This document shows, in pieces, positions 59,350 through 64,000 of a stretch of 64,000 nucleotides of DNA (position 1 is the stretch's first letter; each line of letters opens with the position of its first letter). Source of the stretch: Ditylenchus dipsaci (taxonomy: Eukaryota > Nematoda > Chromadorea > Rhabditida > Anguinidae); assembly GCA_004194705.1 (NCBI GenBank), contig SADC01001001.1, positions 62,001 through 126,000 of the forward strand. Reading direction: 5' to 3'. Position numbers and translations under genes: made by a program. The notes beneath the pieces are model-generated. The model saw only the letters and a program-made list of their open reading frames with translations, was not told where the DNA came from and did not search any database.

Positions 59350-61364
59350 AAAAAAATCGCTGCGATAGATACGAATTTGAAATACCTTCATAGCACATCT
59401 TTTTAAAGCTGTACTTTTATCTATCTTAAATTAATTGTGAGCAACGTTTTAACGTAAATCATAATGCAGGCGGGGCATCTTTAGCGCGGAATTCGCTTAG
59501 CTCATAACTTCCCTAACTTTTATGTATCTAAAAAAAATTAATGGTGCGTGTGAAAAGAAAGCTCAGGCATTTTTTGATACTAAGCATTCATAAAAAAATC
59601 AGTTATAACTTAGCAGCAAACATCAAAGAATAATCAACAATATATCAGTACTGATTTTTGAGATTATATGTACTTTCTTATATGCTCAACACTTCGGCCT
59701 TCGACTTCAATACGTCTGCACACCCCCCCCCTATTTTTGTCATTTTTAAGGAAAATGATTTTTTTTAAAAGCCATATCTCAACACTTAGATTTCAAAAAA
59801 GCCTAATCTTAAGCCTAAAATGGGGGGTGTGCGGTAAAAACCGAGTAGCGCCGAAAAATTTGTAATGTTGCTACCAACATATTCCTAAGGCTTCTCTTCA
59901 AAGGTGCCATAAATTTTTTCGCAAAAATAAAAAAGTAAGTTTTGAGCTGAGTGAATGCTAAAGAGTGAGTGAATGCCCATGCTAAGATGCCTCACAGTCT
60001 AGTTTCAGGGTTATATAGAAATCATTTTATTAGAAAATTAAAAGAATAATTATCATACATGTTGAACCATGTGATTTTCCAAAGTTGCATCTTGTATTAA
60101 CACTTCTGTGAATTATTGAAATAAATTTTTTCAAAATACCGTTCCCGTCTACGACAACGATTGTCCCCAATCAAAAAAAATTCCTAATCACTAAATTTCT
60201 GTACGAATTTTTTTACTTGGTTTCCAACAAAATTTGACCATACTCGTTAACACCTTCCCCCTCCTTCCGCTCGAAAAATTTCTCGTGAATACTTACCTCC
60301 AATAATTTGTCATGTACCCCTAAAACCATAATTGACATCTTGGCAATGCCATCTGGTAGTGCTCATTTGATTTCTTTTAGAAAGTTCGAATATTTTTCGC
60401 TAACGACAGAAAAAATCAAATCTAAAGACTTGAGAAATTGCCAAAATAAACCAAAATTACCTTGTCCTCCCTATGAATTTTCAAAACATATGTTCTACAG
60501 TCAAGCTTTTATTGGGTTGTCGGGAAATAATACAGCGTTTTAAATTTGGAGTCGAATGTTTTTTTCATCATATTTTTCATATATTTTTCTTCTACAGTTG
60601 ACGCTCGATACGACGAAGCTCTTTATAACGTTTTGCTCGATATAACGTTAAAAAAATTCTTATTTTGCCAGACTACAGTGTATTCTCGACAAAACGACGC
60701 TCGATATAACGTCCACTCGTTAGAACGTCCTATTTTGGGCAGTCCTTGAGACGTTATATCGAGCGTCGACTGTATTACCATTTTGTAGCCCTGCATCTCC
60801 TCTTTTAATAGAATATTACAATCAGCTTGATTATTTCGGAATAAGTCACTATTCGGCTTCAAACACTAATCTTGTCGTTTTGAGAAGTTTACCAGCGTTT
60901 TCATGACCTTCCGTGATCAAATTTTTTACTCAAGTTCACACGTTCACACAATATTATATCGCCATGTTGTAGAGCAACTCAAGAGCTGAAAAACTCATCT
61001 TACAGAGTGATTTTTGAAAATCTTCCGGTTACGTCTCTGCTTATTTAGGCAGCAATGACGTTAAGTGACTAATACTGTAGCCTCTATATATTGATAACTT
61101 TTGCCCGGTCCTTCTGGATATTTTTAAATCGAGGGTTGCACCAGATACGGACAGTAGATGTAACTCTTTTTTAACTAAAATCATATTATTATTTTTTATA
61201 TTTTTTGAATTTGCAAAAACACAAAAAGACTTGACGCTTTTGAAGATTTTTGCTGGTCTTCAAAAAGCTCGTGGAAATGTGTACAATTAATTTTCCGTTT
61301 TTATATGGTGTAAGTACTAGAAACTAACAATTTTCACTCTCTAGGCTAATACAACTTGCCTTAA
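59350..61364. other. No gene seen; one MITE, MAP2K 5' flank
   Basis: Short frames only. Contains the MITE at 60592-60774. A splice acceptor (CACTCTCTAG) at 61343 lies 21 bp before the MAP2K start codon, so an untranslated 5' exon or a trans-spliced leader is possible. Confidence 0.45.
60592..60774. mobile_element. MITE built from CTCGATATAACGTT motif
   Basis: Left TACAGTTGACGCTCGATACG, right ATATCGAGCGTCGACTGTA. The interior repeats (CTCGA)TATAACGT in direct orientation three times. Confidence 0.85.
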
Positions 61365-63473
61365 ATGGATGGAAGAATAAATTTGCGGTTGAACTTAGAC
61401 CAGGTTAAGCAACCGGTGCCTGAAAAGTAAGGGATTTGTACACCATTATCTCTGAAATTTTTTAAAATTTCGTTTGTTTAAGAACATGTCTGGAGCCCGT
61501 AGAGCCAGGTCGACTAGATTTCCCAAACGATGCTAAGACGTATGAGTTTACTGCCAGCGATCTGACTGAACTAGACTGCATCGGAACAGGCAGTTACGGA
61601 GGTGTGGTAATGAAAATGATCCACAAAAACTCAGGAAGTGTCATGGCCGTCAAGGTTTGTTGTTTTTTATGAAATTTATAAATAAAGAAGACTCTCCTAT
61701 CTATCAGACCGATAGAATCGATTTTCGTGATGTTTTCACAGAATAGGGGGCGTTGTAAATACGAAAATGAATAATTTAAAAAACAAACTAGTAATAATGA
61801 CATGAATATACAAACTATAAATAGAATGGACGAATGTAAAGCAGTGTGGGCAAATACGTCCGGACTTACGTCCGACGTCCACGTCCAGTCCACGTCCGTC
61901 CGGACTTGGACGCGTCCGATGGGCCGGATGTCCGGACGGACGTCGGACGGACGTGCGGACTTACAAAAATTTCTGTGCCCACACTGTGTATAAGTAGGAG
62001 AGGATCTCAGAACCGAAAAAGCCTAAAATATCGGCCTATTCCATTTAGTGGGGTTTTTTTTTGTTATCGTCCCATGTTTTATTTTTGTTGCTTTTTAGGC
62101 TGAGTCAAGGGTAGGATAAAGTTTGCAAGGACGGACTTACACACCGGTCTAAGAATATAATTGAAAACTTGTGCACTTAAGGGCGGCTTTTTTGGTTAAC
62201 TGTGGATAGTGTTCAAGTAATTTTCTAATGGCTCATTTATAAACATTGTCGTTGTCGTCGTCATTGGTGTTGGAAAATATGTGTTATAAATGCGTTTTTA
62301 CGCCAACCACAATGCCAACGAAGACGACAACGACGACTTTTTATAAAAAATCCAACGACACGCCAACGACGACGCCAACGAAATTTTTTCTTTCACGTTG
62401 GAAAAGTTTTACATTTCAGTCCAGATTTCGAGGTGAAACGTGTGGAAAATCCTGTGCTTTTTCAAAATTTCGGCTTAAAATGCAATATTTGCTTGATTTG
62501 AAGAAAAAAAAATTCGTTGTCGTTGTCATCGTCGTTGTCGTTGGCGTTGTCGTTGGATGGACCAGAACTCAAAATAATGTCTTTTTCGATGGTTTGAGGC
62601 TATTTCATGTAGATATAGGGTGTTTGAAAACACTTTTCAAAAAAGTTGATTTGGGGGAGGTTTATATCCAAGTAGGGTCATATTTTTTTTTCATAGCATC
62701 ACAATATTTCTTAGCAGACGTTAAACACTATTCACAGGTATCTGAAAAAATGAGCCCCTAAATGCACATTTGCCCATATTCAAGTCCGTCTTAACATAAT
62801 CTGGCCTATCCTTGCCTGTGCCTTAGCCTAAATAGTTCTGAAAAACAACAGGGGATACCAAGGCGAAATAACACTTCATTGTGTGATAGAGCCACAAAAC
62901 CGGAAATCGAAGAAAAAAATGTAAAAATCGAAAGACGGACATCAGAATTCTGTTATATTCCTGCAATATTAGCAGATTAGTAATTTTTATTGCTTTCTAG
63001 AGAGTCCGTGCTCATGAAATCGACACCACTAAAAGAGAGCAGATGCTAAGAGAACTACGGATTATAATAGAGTCTCAGCACTGCGAGGATGTTGTGCGCT
63101 TCTTTGGTGCTCTCTTCCAAGATGTAATTTGTTTTAGCAATGTGTATACCGAAAAATTATAATAATCTCTTTTTTCAGGGTGATTGCTGGATTTGGTAGA
63201 CTGGTCATGAATCTGGAATTTTCATAATAGCTCTACTTTTTCAGTATGGAGCTTTTGGACTGTTCACTTGACAAATTTTATCGGCGGGTATTTAAACAAA
63301 ACGAGCGCATTCCAGAAAAGGTTATTGGATTCATTACCACTTCTGTTGTGCGAGCTCTAAACTATCTCAGAGTCCAACTTAACATTATACACAGAGGCAG
63401 GTTTTTCTGAGCGAATTTAAAACACATTTTAAATATTTAAAAATTTTTTCCAGATGTGAAGCCGTCTAATATT
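61365..63473 (+). CDS. MAP kinase kinase, MKK3/6 (p38-activating) class, 5' part
   Basis: Dual-specificity kinase that phosphorylates p38-type MAP kinases. Exons: 61365-61426, 61483-61654, 63001-63123, 63179-63195, 63245-63396, 63454-63473; later exons lie beyond the window or were not found. The start MDGRINLRLNL contains a basic-x-L-x-L docking motif. Kinase features follow: IGTGSYGGVV (Gly loop), MAVKRV (catalytic Lys), REQMLRELRIIIES (helix C Glu), GDCWICMELLDCSLDKFY (hinge) and HRDVKPSNI (catalytic loop). GDCWICMEL is completed only across a 17-nt exon. All phases fit and no frameshift is seen. Intron 5 has a GC donor. MKK4 is the alternative; the SLDKFY hinge favours MKK3/6 (worm sek-1, fly licorne). 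Confidence 0.92.
61845..61985. repeat. Palindromic CGTCCGGAC-rich repeat in MAP2K intron 2
   Basis: Outer arms GTGTGGGCA and TGCCCACAC. The inside is dense in ACGTCCG / CGGACGT in both orientations around a centre near 61915. A fold-back built from one short motif. Confidence 0.75.
62241..62570. repeat. Fold-back with (CCAACGACGA)n arms in MAP2K intron 2
   Basis: Left part has GTCGTTGTCGTCG then CGCCAACCACAATGCCAACG. Right part has GTCGTTGTCATCGTCG and GTTGGCGTTGTCGTTGG. The open frame across it is Thr- and Val-rich low complexity. Confidence 0.65.
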
Positions 63474-63854
63474 GTAAGATATTTATCCAAGTTTATGATA
63501 AATTTGAAAAAACTGGTCTATCTCTGCATTACCTTCATCACTAGGGATGGCAACAATTAACACGACGTTTTAGAAAATTTTGACTTTAATTTTATTTTGA
63601 TATCTGCTTTTTCCAAAATTTTGAAATAGATAAAATTTTGTTAACTGAATAAAAATTCGGCTCTATTCCGCAATCAGGGATTCTTTTGGCTTGGTCCTCC
63701 TGTGGTTTTTTCTAAGACTTTTAGGCTTTAGGCTAACTCAAGGGTGGGCCAACGTATTTTAGGACAGACTCAAACGTATTTCAGACTTTTGGTTTAAGTC
63801 TGTAATAGCATACGCTGGCCTACCCATGCCTAAGCTCAAGCCTTAAAAACACAA

Positions 63855-64000
63855 TACTGTATTTCCTCTAAAAAGGCGGCCGCCGCCTTATTTTCAAACC
63901 CTCAAAAATCTGAAAATTGTCAATCAAAAATGGCCTTAACTCTGAAATTTAGTCAAAAAAATGAAGGGGGGGGGGCCGCCTTATTAGAGGAAATACGGTA
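63855..64000. mobile_element. MITE, TAC(C/T)GTATTTCCTCTAA family, at the right edge
   Basis: Left TACTGTATTTCCTCTAAAAA then GGCGGCCGCC; right GGCCGCCTTATTAGAGGAAA then TACGGTA at the last base of the window. The right flank is not visible. Confidence 0.75.

Noticed and set aside
61802..62103. Two short frames rich in Arg/Thr/Gly
   Set aside because: Read through the CGTCCGGAC palindrome in a MAP2K intron.
62246..62761. 171-residue open frame rich in Thr, Val and Phe
   Set aside because: Lies inside MAP2K intron 2 across a (CCAACGACGA)n fold-back; low complexity.
1..64000. CRISPR arrays, bacterial operons or prophage
   Set aside because: The 60-bp array has no unique spacers and is coding; genes are spliced animal genes; no prokaryotic gene organisation.

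Overview
This window is nuclear DNA of an invertebrate animal. It is AT-rich, has spliced genes with short introns ending in T-rich/CAG acceptors, and is crowded with fold-back (MITE-like) elements. Two conserved animal signalling genes are recognisable. The species cannot be named from the sequence alone. Many exons carry single-base deletions, usually in homopolymers, that break otherwise conserved frames. This looks like residual long-read consensus error rather than biology, and it matters when reading every gene here.

Layout. 1-4.0 kb: no gene, short tandem and fold-back repeats. About 4.0-22.3 kb, minus strand: a nearly complete MADD/Rab3-GEF (AEX-3) gene in about 40 small exons, from its start codon at 22289 down to the conserved C-terminal region near 5.6 kb. 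Its introns are filled with nested inverted-repeat elements. 22.3-28.1 kb: no gene, several fold-back elements. 28.2-31.4 kb: two diverged, convergent copies of an unknown acidic Ser-rich gene that share a 5' hairpin with compensatory changes. 32.6-38.5 kb: a direct tandem duplication of about 2.96 kb. Each copy holds a small secreted-peptide gene, a fold-back element with a tRNA-like core and a broken mariner-type transposase. 38.6-41.9 kb: large palindromic elements.

42.4-51.2 kb: a TATA-box gene for a giant secreted protein. It has a signal peptide, about 135 near-identical 20-residue Ser/Thr-rich repeats (60-bp units, 8.1 kb), then a Ser/acidic stretch and a His/Cys-rich tail. 53.3-53.8 kb: a small FLYWCH zinc-finger gene that resembles the N-terminal part of MULE-type transposon proteins. 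54.7 kb: a third, diverged member of the small secreted-peptide family. 58.8-59.3 kb: an unknown predicted secreted protein in three frames. 61.4-64 kb: the first six coding exons of a MAP kinase kinase of the MKK3/6 (p38-activating) class, running off the right end.

The genes do not form a pathway. MADD (Rab GTPase exchange in exocytosis) and the MAP2K are ordinary housekeeping or signalling genes. The lineage-specific material is the secreted set: the giant repeat protein, the peptide family, the 58.8 kb protein and the 28-31 kb pair.
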